A stretch of 64,000 bases of DNA from Planctomycetota bacterium (GTDB taxonomy: Bacteria > Planctomycetota > Phycisphaerae > Phycisphaerales > UBA1924), in contig JACTNA010000003.1 of assembly GCA_014584315.1 (NCBI GenBank), positions 62,001 to 126,000 on the forward strand. The letters are read 5' to 3'. Below are positions 35,700 to 43,594 of the stretch, piece after piece. The notes under the pieces are model-generated. The model ran no database searches and had not been told where the DNA came from. It saw nothing but the letters and a program-made list of their open reading frames with translations. A program made the translations under genes and the position numbers. Each line of letters starts with the position of its first letter. Position 1 is the stretch's first letter.

Positions 35700-36950
35700 A
35701 TGCTCAGAGTCCCCATCGCACTCGCAAGGCCGGGCATGCAACTCGCACTGCCCGTCTACCACCCCAGGCGCCCGGAGAGCGCGCTCCTCCGCGCCGGCGT
35801 CGCCCTCGAGTCCCACGTCATCGAGCGCCTCCGCGAACTCCACCTCCGCGAACTCTGGATCACATACCCCAACCTCGACTTCCTCGCCGAGCATGTCAGC
35901 CCCGCGCTGTTGCAGGCCGGCCACGACGTCACCACCGCCGTCACCCCCGTCTTCGACGCCGCACGCGAGCACAAGCACGCCCGGCTCGACTACCCCGCCT
36001 ACCGACGCGCCGTCCAGTCGCTCCTCGAACGCCTCCTCGAATGCCCGCGCGCACGCCTCTACGTCCACGAACTCGGCGAGGCCGGCCCGCCCTCCATCCG
36101 ACACGCCGGCAACGTCTGCCTCCTCGCCCTCCTCATGGGCATCAAGCTCGAATCCTACCTCATGCGCGAACGATCTCGCATCGACGCCGCGCTCGCTCGC
36201 GACGTCTCCAGCCTCGGCATCGCCGGACTCCTCCACGACCTCGGCATGCTCAAACTCGACGACGAGACCCTCGACCGATGGAACGCCACCCACGACGAGT
36301 CCGACCCGGCCTTCCAGGAGCACGTCCACCTCGGCTTCAGGATGCTCCAGGGTGAGATCGAGCCGTCCGCGGCCGCCGCCGTCCTCCACCACCACCAGCG
36401 ATTCGACGGCACCGGCTTCCCCGACCGCGCCACCTTCGACGGCCGCGAAGCACGACTCGCCGGCCACGACATCCACGTCTTCGCGCGCATCCTCGCCGCC
36501 GCCGACCTCTTCGACCGCACGCGAAACCCCATGCACGCCCCGCGCGCCGAACTCAACCCCAAACCCGCCATCCCCATCGTCCGCGCCCTCAACCTCATGC
36601 TCTCGCCCCCGCGCTCCCGCTGGATCGACCCCATCGTCCGCCAGGCCCTCATCGCCGTCGTGCCGCCCTACGCCCCGGGCACCCTCGTCACCCTCAACGA
36701 CGGCACACGCTGCGTCGTCGCCGAGTGGACCCACCTCGACCCCTGCCGACCCGTCGTCCAGACCATCGGCGACCCCGCAACACACTTCGACGACGACGAA
36801 CCAGGCGAACGCATCAACCTCCGCGACCGCGGCGACCTCTACGTCGCCGTCGCCGAAGGGCAGGACGTCGCCGCCGACAACTTCTTCCCCGGACACGCCA
36901 CCGAGTTCGACCTCGACCTCACCCTCCGCCGCCAATACAACGCCGCCTGA
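35700..36950 (+). CDS. HD-GYP-like phosphohydrolase domain protein
   Basis: A 416-residue soluble protein. The N-terminus (MLRVPIALARPGMQLALPVYHP) is the short 'LRPGM' domain usual before HD-GYP modules. The HD domain has HAGNVCLLALLMG, LLHDLGMLKLDDE (His179-Asp180), EHVHLGFRML and HHHQRFDGTGFPDR (230-243). The GYP signature reads GFP and the family Glu of HHE is Gln, and the K of HDIGK is Met, so metal binding is probably kept but c-di-GMP hydrolysis is uncertain. The C-terminal segment has LVTLNDGTRCVVAEW, a beta domain often following HD-GYP in planctomycetes. GGAG lies ten bases before the ATG. Confidence 0.85.
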   Translation: MLRVPIALARPGMQLALPVYHPRRPESALLRAGVALESHVIERLRELHLRELWITYPNLDFLAEHVSPALLQAGHDVTTAVTPVFDAAREHKHARLDYPAYRRAVQSLLERLLECPRARLYVHELGEAGPPSIRHAGNVCLLALLMGIKLESYLMRERSRIDAALARDVSSLGIAGLLHDLGMLKLDDETLDRWNATHDESDPAFQEHVHLGFRMLQGEIEPSAAAAVLHHHQRFDGTGFPDRATFDGREARLAGHDIHVFARILAAADLFDRTRNPMHAPRAELNPKPAIPIVRALNLMLSPPRSRWIDPIVRQALIAVVPPYAPGTLVTLNDGTRCVVAEWTHLDPCRPVVQTIGDPATHFDDDEPGERINLRDRGDLYVAVAEGQDVAADNFFPGHATEFDLDLTLRRQYNAA

Positions 36951-37009
36951 CGCCTACCCTTCCTCCGGGGGCGCGGCCGCGCAGGCCCCCCGACCTCGGA
37001 GGCGCACCC

Positions 37010-38083
37010 ATGCGAACCCTCAACCTCGCGCTCCTCCTCGCCGCCGTCGCCGCGGCCCCCGTCCTCCTCATCGTCGCGCGTCCGCCGGCCGCCCCCAGCG
37101 ACGAGCCGGACTTCAGGACCATCCTCATGCACACCGACAGCACACCGCGCTACTCAAAGAGCGCGCACGACCTCACCCCCCCCTCGCCGGAACGGCTCAA
37201 GGAACTCGCCGCACGACTCACCCCCGATGAGGCTCGCGTCATCCTCCGCAAGGGAACCGAACCCGCCTTCTGCGGCAACCTCCTCGACAACAAGAAGAAC
37301 GGCGTCTACCTCTGCCGGCTCTGCTCACTCCCCCTCTTCGCCTCCGACGCCAAGTTCGACAGCGGCACCGGATGGCCCTCCTTCTTCAAGCCCGTCGATC
37401 CCGACCACGTCGCCACCGAACGCGACGACGCGCACGGCATGGTCCGCACCGAAATCCTCTGCGCACGCTGCCGCGGACACCTCGGCCACGTCTTCGACGA
37501 CGCACCGCACACCCCCACCGGACTCCGATTCTGCCTCAACTCCGCCTCCCTCGAGTTCCACGAGCACGGCACGGAACTCCCACCCGCCGCACGCCCCGTC
37601 CCCACCGAGACCGCCTACTTCGCCGGCGGATGCTTCTGGGGCGTCGAGGACCGATTCCAGCAGATCCCCGGCGTCATCGACGCCGTCAGCGGCTACCAGG
37701 GCGGCCACGCCGACAAGCCCACCTACAAGCAGGTCTGCTCCGGCACGACCGGACACGCCGAGTCCGTCCGCGTCCTCTACGACCCCGCCCGCGTCGCCTA
37801 CCGCGACCTCCTCGAGTGGTTCTTCAAACTCCACAACCCCACCACGCTCAACCGCCAAGGCCCCGACGTCGGCACCCAGTACCGCTCCGCCATCTTCGCC
37901 GCCGACGAGCGCCAGCTCGCCGAGGCGCGAGCCTTCGTCGAAGCCCTCCAGCAGACCGACAAGTACCGCAACCGCCGCATCGTCACCCAGATCGAACCCG
38001 CCCCCACGTTCTGGCCCGCCGAGGAGTACCACCAGGACTACCACCGCAAGCACGGCGGCTCCTGCGCGCTCCCCGAAGACTGA
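37010..38083 (+). CDS. msrAB: Exported MsrB-MsrA methionine sulfoxide reductase fusion
   Basis: A 357-residue bifunctional enzyme that repairs oxidised Met. A signal peptide (LNLALLLAAVAAAPVLLIVA) suggests an exported or membrane-tethered product. The MsrB part comes first, with zinc Cys pairs YLCRLC and CARCRGHLGHVF, GTGWPSFF and the catalytic Cys in RFCLNSASLEF. The MsrA part has AYFAGGCFWGVED with its catalytic Cys, SGYQGGHADKPTYKQVCSGTTGHAE and AEEYHQDYHRKHG. The order B-A is the reverse of the common A-B fusion of Neisseria. A CGGAGG site precedes the ATG. It lies 36 bases before the tRNA gene. Confidence 0.95.
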   Translation: MRTLNLALLLAAVAAAPVLLIVARPPAAPSDEPDFRTILMHTDSTPRYSKSAHDLTPPSPERLKELAARLTPDEARVILRKGTEPAFCGNLLDNKKNGVYLCRLCSLPLFASDAKFDSGTGWPSFFKPVDPDHVATERDDAHGMVRTEILCARCRGHLGHVFDDAPHTPTGLRFCLNSASLEFHEHGTELPPAARPVPTETAYFAGGCFWGVEDRFQQIPGVIDAVSGYQGGHADKPTYKQVCSGTTGHAESVRVLYDPARVAYRDLLEWFFKLHNPTTLNRQGPDVGTQYRSAIFAADERQLAEARAFVEALQQTDKYRNRRIVTQIEPAPTFWPAEEYHQDYHRKHGGSCALPED

Positions 38084-38119
38084 ACCCCCGACCCGCCCGA
38101 GCGCATAAACTCCCCTCGT

Positions 38120-38193
38120 GCTCGGGTAGCTCAGCAGGATAGAGCAGTCGTTTCCTAAACGACAGGTCGGCGGTTCGAGTCCGCCCCCGAGTG
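38120..38193 (+). tRNA. tRNA-Arg (anticodon CCT)
   Basis: A 74-base cloverleaf. The acceptor is GCTCGGG/CCCGAGT (one G-T pair), the D arm GCTC...GAGC, the anticodon stem GTCGT/ACGAC with loop TTCCTAA giving anticodon CCT at 38154-38156, the T arm GGCGG TTCGAGT CCGCC, and the discriminator base is G. CCA is not encoded. It reads AGG codons. The stop codon of the convergent gene lies two bases after its end. Confidence 0.95.
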
Positions 38194-38194
38194 T

Positions 38195-39112
38195 TCAGCC
38201 CCCCCCCGCTCGCCCCCGCGCCGCCATCGCACGCTCGTACGCCACCAGCGCCATCGCCGCAGGGAAGAACGCCTTCTCACCCGCCGAACGCGACAGGTCC
38301 TCCAGCGACGCGTGCTTCCCCGCCTCGACCTCCTTCGTCAGGTCCACCACCACGTTGTCGAACACCTGCACGATGCTCTCCCAGATCGAGTATTCCTCCT
38401 CCGTCCGCGGCAGATACCGCGACACCCCGGGCACGTTCAGCGGCGGCACCACGTACCACTTCTCGTCCAGGTCCCGCTGCACCGCCAGCCCCATCGGCGG
38501 CAGGATCGCAGCCCCGTCCCACGTCAACGCCGCCAACTCGTCGTGGATCAGCACCACGCCCAGACGCTCCTCCGACTCCGCCAGCCACCCGAACGGGTCC
38601 GCGAACACGCGCTTCAACGCGGCCCCCATCTGCTCCTCCCGCGCCCGCCGATCCTCTCCGCGCCGCGGCGGCCCCCCCATCCCCATCGAGAACCCGTCCA
38701 GCAGCGACGCCCCGCGCCCCGACTCCGCCGCCTCGCGCGCCTGCTTCGCCAGCGCCTCCACCTCCGCCGGATACCGCGCCTGCACCGCCACTCCCAACTC
38801 GTACAGATGCTCGAACATCAGCCCCACGCGCGCGTACACGCGCCGCATCCCATCGCTGTCCGCGTACAGCAACTCCGACAGCCGCCGCGCATCCCCGTTC
38901 TCCACCATCGCCTTCGCCGACCGGATCACCGCCTCCGGCGAAGACTGGTCATAGAACCGCGGCGGCGGCTCGCGCGTGAACCACCACGCACCAACCAGCC
39001 CCACCAGAAACACCGCCACCGCCGCCGCGCCCCACCCCGCCAACACCCGTCCCACCGACTTCGGCTGCTCTGAACCGGCACACCCCACGCCTGTTCTCTT
39101 TTGCGGAGGCAT
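38195..39112 (-). CDS. Single-pass membrane protein of unknown function
   Basis: A 305-residue protein with one transmembrane helix (VLAGWGAAAVAVFLVGLVGAWWF, about 23-45) and a large, probably periplasmic, helical domain. It has SSPEAVIRSAKAMVENGDARRLSELLYADSD, a segment resembling lumazine-binding-like or SnoaL-type stress domains, then ARVGLMFEHLYELG, RRGEDRRAREEQMG and DEKWYVVPPLNVPGVSRYLP. The C-terminus is Ala/Gly-rich. I do not recognise a named family. The start ATG has only a weak GAGAG site. It converges on tRNA-Arg. Confidence 0.7.
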   Translation of the reverse strand: MPPQKRTGVGCAGSEQPKSVGRVLAGWGAAAVAVFLVGLVGAWWFTREPPPRFYDQSSPEAVIRSAKAMVENGDARRLSELLYADSDGMRRVYARVGLMFEHLYELGVAVQARYPAEVEALAKQAREAAESGRGASLLDGFSMGMGGPPRRGEDRRAREEQMGAALKRVFADPFGWLAESEERLGVVLIHDELAALTWDGAAILPPMGLAVQRDLDEKWYVVPPLNVPGVSRYLPRTEEEYSIWESIVQVFDNVVVDLTKEVEAGKHASLEDLSRSAGEKAFFPAAMALVAYERAMAARGRAGGG

Positions 39113-39340
39113 AAATGTTCTCTCAAAATACGAACAAACGCCGCACCAGCTACATCAACCAGGTTACGCACCGAAGAATCCAAGCCCCAGGCATTCCCTA
39201 GTGTACGGGCTAACGAGCAAGATGATGCAGCCTATCCCGCCTCACCCGGGCAAGACGAATAGCTGTGGTTGACACCCCCCCGTGCTTCCGATAGGCTAGA
39301 AGCCGCTAGCGATCCATGTGGCTCTGCGAGGGAGTACGCC

Positions 39341-40081
39341 ATGTCGAACAGGTGTCGCAAGTGTGCTTGTGGGGTCGTTGCACTTCTTGTGCTGTTCCTG
39401 CTTCCCACGACCACAACGGCCCAGCCCGGCGGAGGAGGCGGTAGTGGCCAAGTGTGTACGTTCTCCCAACACTGGAATCAACTACCGACACCTCTACAAC
39501 AGTGCTACCTGACACACAGCGTCGACTTCGACGTCAAGTACGACGAGGGCTACACGCTCGTGGTCGATACTTGGGAGGTTGCTGCCACCTGCGAGTTTGT
39601 CGGCGTATGCAGCGACACCATCCCTTGTGATTACCAGAATCCCACATTCGCCTGTTCACAGAGCATCAGCCGCGAAAAATCCTACGGCGTAAGCGGCGGC
39701 GCGAGTGTGGCCATTAAAGGCGAAGTCGGAATCAATGTCATAGCCAAAGTCGGTATCGAGACGTCGTTCTTTGTGCAAGGCGAATGGTCGCGATCGGAAA
39801 CCGTCACGGATACGGCCGGAATGCAGAAGCAACAAGAGGATTGCAACACCTACCAGTACGACATTGAGCGGCAACGGCTGGTTGCGACGGGCTACGTGGA
39901 CTACTACAGCCAGGTCTACACATGGTACTTGGACGAAAGTTACGGCTGCCCACCCACCTACGAAACAACGTGCGGCGACAATCGCGTCACAGGGGATTCA
40001 ACCCATCATCCCGGATGGAGAATTGGCCAAACAAGGATCATTCCATGTCCACCCCCCTGCGGTCGCCTCTGTGATCCCTAG
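39341..40081 (+). CDS. Secreted Cys-rich protein with an amphipathic beta-hairpin-like segment
   Basis: A 246-residue product starting MSNRCRKCACGVVALLVLFL, a signal peptide followed by a Gly-rich linker. The mature part has 13 or more Cys, expected to form disulfides. The middle (about 110-160) alternates polar and hydrophobic residues (GVSGGASVAIKGEVGINVIA and onward to SRSETVTDTAG), a pattern like membrane-spanning hairpins of aerolysin/ETX-type pore formers; this is a resemblance, not a demonstrated homology. GGGAG lies eight bases before the ATG. GC content is visibly lower than its neighbours. It is followed after 88 bases by a second exported protein on the same strand. Confidence 0.6.
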   Translation: MSNRCRKCACGVVALLVLFLLPTTTTAQPGGGGGSGQVCTFSQHWNQLPTPLQQCYLTHSVDFDVKYDEGYTLVVDTWEVAATCEFVGVCSDTIPCDYQNPTFACSQSISREKSYGVSGGASVAIKGEVGINVIAKVGIETSFFVQGEWSRSETVTDTAGMQKQQEDCNTYQYDIERQRLVATGYVDYYSQVYTWYLDESYGCPPTYETTCGDNRVTGDSTHHPGWRIGQTRIIPCPPPCGRLCDP

Positions 40082-40169
40082 AATCCCGCTCATTTCCTCC
40101 TGCCTGTGTTCTAAACTTTGAGTTGTGCAGAAGGAATGGTCGCAACCTCGATTGTTAGGAGGATGATTC

Positions 40170-41294
40170 ATGAACGCCGCTGGTTCCTCTCGCTTCTTCC
40201 CGGTGCTCGCGCTGCTGGCGTGCGCCGTCATGTTCGTTCCTGTCGCGCGCTCTCAGGTACCACCCTCAAGTGTAATAGAACCGTTCCAACAGGCGCTTTC
40301 CGCTGCGGAATCGGATGCTGCAAGGGCTCAAATTGCCGAGCATGCCGCCAGCGAAGCGATGCTGCTCACCGCCCAAGGCTCTCCGTCAGCCGACACTCTG
40401 ATGCGGTTTGCGGCCTCTGTGTTCGCCTCCGCAGGCCGCCGCGACGACGCGCTGTCCTGTTTGGAACTCGTTGCCGCTGGGGACGGCTCGGCGTTTGACA
40501 GAGCCAGCGCATGGCGGATGATGGGCGATTTACTCTCGCGAAACGACGCTGTCGGAGCGGAAGCGGCATACCGCAATCAAATAGCGACGTTGCCCCTTGC
40601 ACTCAAGACCTCCATCCCCGCTCTCTCCGGGCGTCGTGGCTTGGCGAAAGCCTTACGCGACCAGAAGCGGTTTGCCGAGGCAGTCGATGAACATACCAGG
40701 ATACTGAGTGATTTCGGGAACCGGCTTTCCGATGCCCAACGCGTCTCAATCTACGTCGAATCAGGACGCGACAGCTTTGCCCTCGGGGATGCGGCCGCCG
40801 GCTTGTTCTGGTTTGATCGCGTTTTTCAAGAGTTTCCCCGCTGGGGTGAAGGCGAGGTTACTGCGGTTGCTCTTCGTCTGGAGGCCATCAAGCAGGCCCA
40901 CACCCTGAGTGGCGATCGCGCCGCCTATGGAGCCAGACTGCTGGCGCTCTGGCAGAATGACTCCCTCTCAAAGAACCCCTATTCCCTGCTGATCGGCCAT
41001 GAACTGGTACTGCTTCATGCCAAAGATGCAACGATGAGGGACATCTACATTCTGGACGTGATCGACCGGTACCGCCTCAACGGGCCGAACTGGAGAACTG
41101 AGCTCTCGGCAACGCGCGCGGGAAAGACAGTCGAGAAGATACTTGAATCAGACCTGCGTTGGCTCTGCCTTACCCCATCTCCGGATCTCCCGGTGGATGT
41201 CGTCCTCGACGCGTGCTTGGATTTTCTCGATCTGTTTCCCGATTCGCCTCACGTGCCCGACGTTCACGACCGGATCTCGAAGCACAGCAACTAA
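40170..41294 (+). CDS. Exported TPR-like repeat protein of unknown function
   Basis: A 374-residue protein with a signal peptide (VLALLACAVMFVPVARS) and a helical repeat body: SADTLMRFAASVFASAGRRDDALSCLELV, VGAEAAYRNQIATLP, RGLAKALRDQKRFAEAVDEHTRIL and ALGDAAAGLFWFDRVFQEFP are tetratricopeptide-like units, continuing to FLDLFPDSPHVPDVHDRI. A strong AGGAGG lies eight bases before the ATG. Codon use and GC are lower than in flanking genes, as for the preceding Cys-rich protein, so the pair probably entered or evolved together. A scaffold role for the secreted partner is a guess. Confidence 0.65.
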   Translation: MNAAGSSRFFPVLALLACAVMFVPVARSQVPPSSVIEPFQQALSAAESDAARAQIAEHAASEAMLLTAQGSPSADTLMRFAASVFASAGRRDDALSCLELVAAGDGSAFDRASAWRMMGDLLSRNDAVGAEAAYRNQIATLPLALKTSIPALSGRRGLAKALRDQKRFAEAVDEHTRILSDFGNRLSDAQRVSIYVESGRDSFALGDAAAGLFWFDRVFQEFPRWGEGEVTAVALRLEAIKQAHTLSGDRAAYGARLLALWQNDSLSKNPYSLLIGHELVLLHAKDATMRDIYILDVIDRYRLNGPNWRTELSATRAGKTVEKILESDLRWLCLTPSPDLPVDVVLDACLDFLDLFPDSPHVPDVHDRISKHSN

Positions 41295-41399
41295 GCACGA
41301 AGCCGATAAGCCTGCGCGCGGGCGTGCGTCTTGGCGACTTCTTCCCTGCCACGGTTTTCCCTGGGTGATCTCAGCCTCACCCCCAGTGGCACCGCCGAC

Positions 41400-41405
41400 T
41401 ACCCT
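41400..41405 (+). promoter_or_regulatory. Candidate -10 box before thiS
   Basis: TACCCT lies five bases before the thiS ATG. No thiamine-pyrophosphate riboswitch is recognisable in the 116-base gap. Confidence 0.3.
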
Positions 41406-41410
41406 TCCAC

Positions 41411-41611
41411 ATGCGCATCCGCCTCAACGGCCAACCCCACGAGGCCCCCGACAACTCGACCCTCGCCGACCTCCTCCGCGACCTCGGCCTCGCCGACCGC
41501 CCCGCCGCCGCCGAGGTCAACCGCACACTCGTCCCCAAGGCCGAGCACGCCTCACGACGCCTCACCGAGGGCGACGAAGTCGAACTCGTCACACTCGTCG
41601 GCGGCGGCTGA
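41411..41611 (+). CDS. thiS: Sulfur carrier protein ThiS
   Basis: A 66-residue ubiquitin-like protein whose C-terminal Gly-Gly accepts sulfur as a thiocarboxylate for thiazole synthesis. It begins MRIRLNGQPHEAPDNSTLADLL and ends DEVELVTLVGGG, the standard ThiS fold and tail. Its stop is 15 bases before thiG, so the two are co-transcribed. ThiF and ThiO/ThiH are not in the window. Confidence 0.93.
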   Translation: MRIRLNGQPHEAPDNSTLADLLRDLGLADRPAAAEVNRTLVPKAEHASRRLTEGDEVELVTLVGGG

Positions 41612-41626
41612 ACCCGAGTCCCCAAC

Positions 41627-42535
41627 ATGACCAACCACCCAACCACCACCCGTGACACCGACCTCGGCTCTGCGAGGTCGGTGCCCCCCCCTCCCCCGTC
41701 TTACCCAGAACCCGGCCTCCACTCCCTCACCATCGCAGGCCGCACCGTCCGCTCCCGCCTCTTCGTCGGCACCGGCAAGTACCCCGACTTCCCCACCATG
41801 CAGGCCGCCCTCGACGCCTCCGGCTGCGACGTCGTCACCGTCGCCGTCCGACGCGAGCGCCTCTACAACGACCGCGGCCAGTCCCTCCTCGACTTCATCG
41901 ACCTCGACCGCTACCTCATCCTCCCCAACACCGCCGGCTGCTTCACCGCCGAGGACGCCGTCCGCGTCGCCCGCCTCGGCCGCGAACTCCTCGAGCAACT
42001 CGCCAACCCCGGCGCGGGCTGGGTCAAACTCGAAGTCCTCGGCGACCGAAAGACCCTCCTCCCAGACCCCGTCGGCACGCTCGAAGCCACACGCGAACTC
42101 GTCAAGGACGGCTTCCAGGTCCTCTGCTACACCAGCGACGACCCCATCTCCGCCGAACGCATCAAGTCCGCCGGCGCGGCCAGCGTCATGCCCGCCGGCT
42201 CCCCCATCGGCTCGGGCCAGGGCGTCCTCAACCCCAGCAACATCGTCCTCTGCCTCGAACTCCTCAAGCAGGGCGACCCCGACTACCCCGTCATCGTCGA
42301 CGCCGGCGTCGGCGCGGCCAGCGACACCGCCATCGCCATGGAACTCGGCGCGGACGGCGTCCTCCTCAACACCGCCATCGCCCACGCCAAAGACCCCGTC
42401 ACCATGGCCCACGCCATGCGCAAAGCCACCGAAGCCGGCCGCCAGTCCTACCTCGCCGGCCGCATCCCGAAGAAACGCTACGCCACCGCCAGCAGCCCCC
42501 TCGAAGGCGCGATCTCCTACATCCCCGGCGAGTAA
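41627..42535 (+). CDS. thiG: Thiazole synthase ThiG
   Basis: A 302-residue TIM-barrel enzyme that joins deoxyxylulose 5-phosphate, dehydroglycine and ThiS-borne sulfur into thiazole phosphate. Motifs: [46 protein letters not shown] with the Schiff-base Lys, [16 protein letters not shown] and [31 protein letters not shown]. About 35 extra N-terminal residues, rich in Pro and Ser, precede the family core, so the real start may be later, but no better ATG/GTG was seen. DXP is shared with dxr elsewhere in the window. Confidence 0.94.
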   Translation: MTNHPTTTRDTDLGSARSVPPPPPSYPEPGLHSLTIAGRTVRSRLFVGTGKYPDFPTMQAALDASGCDVVTVAVRRERLYNDRGQSLLDFIDLDRYLILPNTAGCFTAEDAVRVARLGRELLEQLANPGAGWVKLEVLGDRKTLLPDPVGTLEATRELVKDGFQVLCYTSDDPISAERIKSAGAASVMPAGSPIGSGQGVLNPSNIVLCLELLKQGDPDYPVIVDAGVGAASDTAIAMELGADGVLLNTAIAHAKDPVTMAHAMRKATEAGRQSYLAGRIPKKRYATASSPLEGAISYIPGE

Positions 42536-42560
42536 CCCACGCCCTCGCGAATGCCCCCCC

Positions 42561-42664
42561 CTCAGAGCCGCGGGCTTCAGCCCGCGCTCCCCCCGAAGGC
42601 GCCACCCCCAACATCAACGCGAATAACCCACGCCCTCAGAGCCGCGGGCTTCAGCCCGCGCTCC
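42561..42664. repeat. Two copies of the GCCGCGGGCTTCAGCCCGCG palindrome
   Basis: CTCAGAGCCGCGGGCTTCAG continuing to CCCGCGCTCC occurs at 42561-42590 and 42635-42664, each able to form an 8-bp hairpin with a short loop, and preceded in both cases by AACCCACGCCCTC. It is a dispersed repeat common in planctomycete intergenic DNA and may end thiSG transcripts. Confidence 0.75.
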
Positions 42665-42700
42665 AGCCCCCCCCCCTCCCCGTCCGCCCAGTCTGGCCCG

Positions 42701-42800
42701 ATGTCCATTTGGCCCTGTGGCCATGTGGCCCTGTGGCCCTTTGGCCCTTTAGCCCTTTAGCCCTTTAGCCCTTTGGCCCTTTGGCCCTTTGACAACGTGC
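42701..42800. repeat. TGGCCCTTT/AGCCCTTT tandem repeat
   Basis: About 100 bases of 8-9 base units (TGGCCCTGT, TGGCCCTTT, AGCCCTTT) repeated about eleven times with drift. Confidence 0.8.
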
Positions 42801-43044
42801 CCCTTCGCCCCCCCGCGCGCGCACACCCCCAACCCACCCGTGCCGATTCCCCGCCAGCCTCACAAAAAAACTTCCCCGCTCCTCAAGCCCTCGCCGCGCA
42901 ACAACTTGGCCGCGCCCGCGCCTCCGCTCCGCCCCCGCGCACTCACGCTCCCCGTGCGCGCGCCCGAGTCCGCCCCACACAAGGGTAGAGGCCCACTTCT
43001 TTCCAACACCCAACCCATCACCCCCCACCCTACGCCCACTCGCC

Positions 43045-43160
43045 TCCCGCCCATGTGCCCTGTGCCCTCTGCCCATTTGCCCGTTGCCCTTTGCCCTTTG
43101 CCCATTTGCCCTTTGCCCTTTGCTATTTGCTATTTGCCCTTTGCTCATGTGCCATTTCCC
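43045..43160. repeat. TGCCCTT/ATTTGCC degenerate tandem repeat
   Basis: About 115 bases of 7-base TGCCCTT/TGCCCAT units, related to the block at 42701-42800 but with a different repeat unit. Confidence 0.75.
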
Positions 43161-43594
43161 ATGCCCACTCTCCACTGTCCATTGCCCACTGTCCTCCCCC
43201 CGGCCGCCCCGCGCCGCAACGCCCGCGTCCCCGGCGAGCACCCCCCCCCTCCGGACCCCTCCGACCCCGCGCCCCAGGCCCCAAGCCACAAGCCCCAAGC
43301 CCTCCTCAACTTCCTCGCCCGTCTCGGCTTCTCCCTCCGTTCCCTCGCCGTCGCCTGCGACCTGAGCGCAACCGAGACCCTCGACTTCATCGAGGACCCC
43401 GCCGTCGCAGACCAACTCGACCGCCTCGAAGCCGCCCTCGAGCGCACGCTCAGGCTCCGCCTCCTCGACTCCGCCATCACCGCCGCCGACGAACTCGAGA
43501 ACATCGCCATCTCAGCGACCGAGCACCCTACCGACCGCCGCCGCGCCGCCACCACCCTCCTCCGCGCCGCCACCGCACGCTATTCTCAGCCCCG
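43161..43594 (+). pseudogene. Possible helical DNA-binding protein fragment without a stop
   Basis: From ATG 43161 the frame reads a low-complexity start and then a convincing helical segment (about 43300-43594): LLNFLARLGFSLRSLAVACD, LSATETLDFIEDPAVADQLD and RRRAATTLLRAA, which resembles small terminase-like or helix-turn-helix proteins. Codon third positions are normal for the genome. There is no in-frame stop until 44783, well inside the next gene in another frame, so either it has lost its end or it is not translated. I therefore treat it as a likely remnant. Confidence 0.35.
43581..43586 (+). promoter_or_regulatory. Candidate -10 box, leaderless start of PVC cytochrome
   Basis: TATTCT lies eight bases before the GTG at 43595; no ribosome site is seen. 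Confidence 0.35.

Noticed and set aside
41295..41410. TPP riboswitch upstream of thiS
   Set aside because: The conserved CTGAGA and ACCTGATC-type blocks of the THI box are absent; only a chance TCTCAG was seen.
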